5,471 nucleotides of DNA from Lysobacteraceae bacterium (lineage in GTDB: Bacteria; Pseudomonadota; Gammaproteobacteria; Xanthomonadales; Xanthomonadaceae). The stretch spans positions 650 to 6,120 of the forward strand of contig DNXT01000273.1 of NCBI GenBank assembly GCA_003505795.1, given 5' to 3'. The translations under genes were made by a program, and so were the position numbers. This document shows, one piece after another, positions 5,119 through 5,471 of this stretch (position 1 is the stretch's first letter; each line of letters opens with the position of its first letter). The notes below the pieces were generated by a model, which was not told the origin of the DNA, did not search any database, and saw only the letters and a list, made by a program, of their open reading frames with translations.

Positions 5119-5471
5119 GTGACGAAAGCCGCCGACCTCATCGAGGCCCTGCTGGCGCGCAAGCCGGGCAGGCTCATCCTCGAACGCCGCAGCGGCATGC
5201 CCTATGCGTGGGGCATCTGGATGCGCGCGCGCCGCGTGGACGGCATGCCGTTCGACGACGCGCAGCTCGTCACCCACATGCAGACGCTGCCGCCGCGTCC
5301 GGCGCCGGCCGCGGCGCGCCCGCCGAGCTTCCTGCAGGCGTTGCGCCAGCTGTGGTGGCAGCAGTGGGACCCGCCGCCGCGCGACGAGCGTCCGCTGCGC
5401 TGGCTGGCGGCGCTGGCCAGCTTCCTGATCCATGTCCTGTTCCTGTTGCTGCTGATCTGTGTGGTGGCGGT
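5119..5471 (+). CDS. Membrane protein with TonB-like anchor (partial, runs off right edge)
   Basis: A frame open from GTG 5119 to the window end encodes at least 117 residues. It starts MTKAADLIEALLARKPGRLILERR, has several Trp/Arg-rich stretches and a Pro/Ala-rich segment (about 58-69), then a WWQQW cluster at 79-83. A hydrophobic segment (about 95-117 and beyond) begins RWLAALASFLIHVLFLLLL. S101 and H105 give the S-x3-H spacing found in the membrane anchor of TonB. No signal peptide precedes it, so the first 90 residues should be cytoplasmic. The GTG lies 16 bp after the nfuA stop and has no clear Shine-Dalgarno; ATG 5197 is an alternative start. Close spacing implies co-transcription with nfuA. 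I do not recognise the family with certainty; proteins at this position in xanthomonads have, as I recall, been called transmembrane repetitive proteins. Most of the protein is outside the window. Confidence 0.65.
   Translation, partial: MTKAADLIEALLARKPGRLILERRSGMPYAWGIWMRARRVDGMPFDDAQLVTHMQTLPPRPAPAAARPPSFLQALRQLWWQQWDPPPRDERPLRWLAALASFLIHVLFLLLLICVVA

Noticed and set aside
3642..5198. A single 518-codon minus-strand frame covering the lipoprotein gene and the antisense of nfuA
   Set aside because: Only the last part (from 4064 or 4058) has a signal sequence and a recognisable domain. The rest runs antisense to nfuA and out of frame through phhB.

Overview
The window looks like ordinary chromosomal core DNA from a high-GC gammaproteobacterium, most likely Xanthomonadaceae (Xanthomonas or a close relative such as Stenotrophomonas or Lysobacter). 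The reasons are the strong G/C preference at third codon positions, protein sequences close to E. coli RNase E, RluC, ZupT and NfuA from end to end, and a GGGATT(C/G) heptad inverted repeat of the kind scattered through xanthomonad intergenic regions. The genus is an inference. No phage, insertion sequence, CRISPR or tRNA is visible.

Layout, left to right. Positions 1-1252 (minus) hold the first 417 codons of rne (RNase E), which runs off the left edge. Positions 1253-1656 are a divergent intergenic region carrying the rne leader and the rluC promoter region. Positions 1657-2637 (plus) are rluC (23S rRNA pseudouridine synthase). The same divergent rne/rluC pair occurs in E. coli. Positions 2639-2725 are a long, nearly perfect inverted repeat between two converging genes. 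Positions 2729-3538 (minus) are a ZupT-like ZIP metal transporter. A GC-rich hairpin with a T-rich tail at 3593-3616 separates it from an upstream minus-strand pair: phhB (pterin-4a-carbinolamine dehydratase, 4061-4411) and a small lipoprotein with a TonB C-terminal-like domain (3642-4058). The two share an ATGA stop/start overlap. Divergent from phhB, on the plus strand, are nfuA (Fe-S carrier, 4503-5102) and, 16 bp later, the start of a membrane protein (5119 to the right edge) whose single visible membrane segment carries a TonB-like S-x3-H spacing.

Functionally the genes are a mix of housekeeping roles: RNA decay and ribosome maturation (rne, rluC), metal uptake (zupT), pterin cofactor recycling (phhB), Fe-S repair (nfuA) and two envelope proteins with TonB-related features. 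I see no previously undescribed multi-gene system. The points most worth a second look are: a strong hairpin in the rne leader that buries the Shine-Dalgarno sequence and competes with a second hairpin; the G-quadruplex-capable heptad inverted repeat; the probable leaderless start of nfuA; and the two TonB-related envelope proteins.
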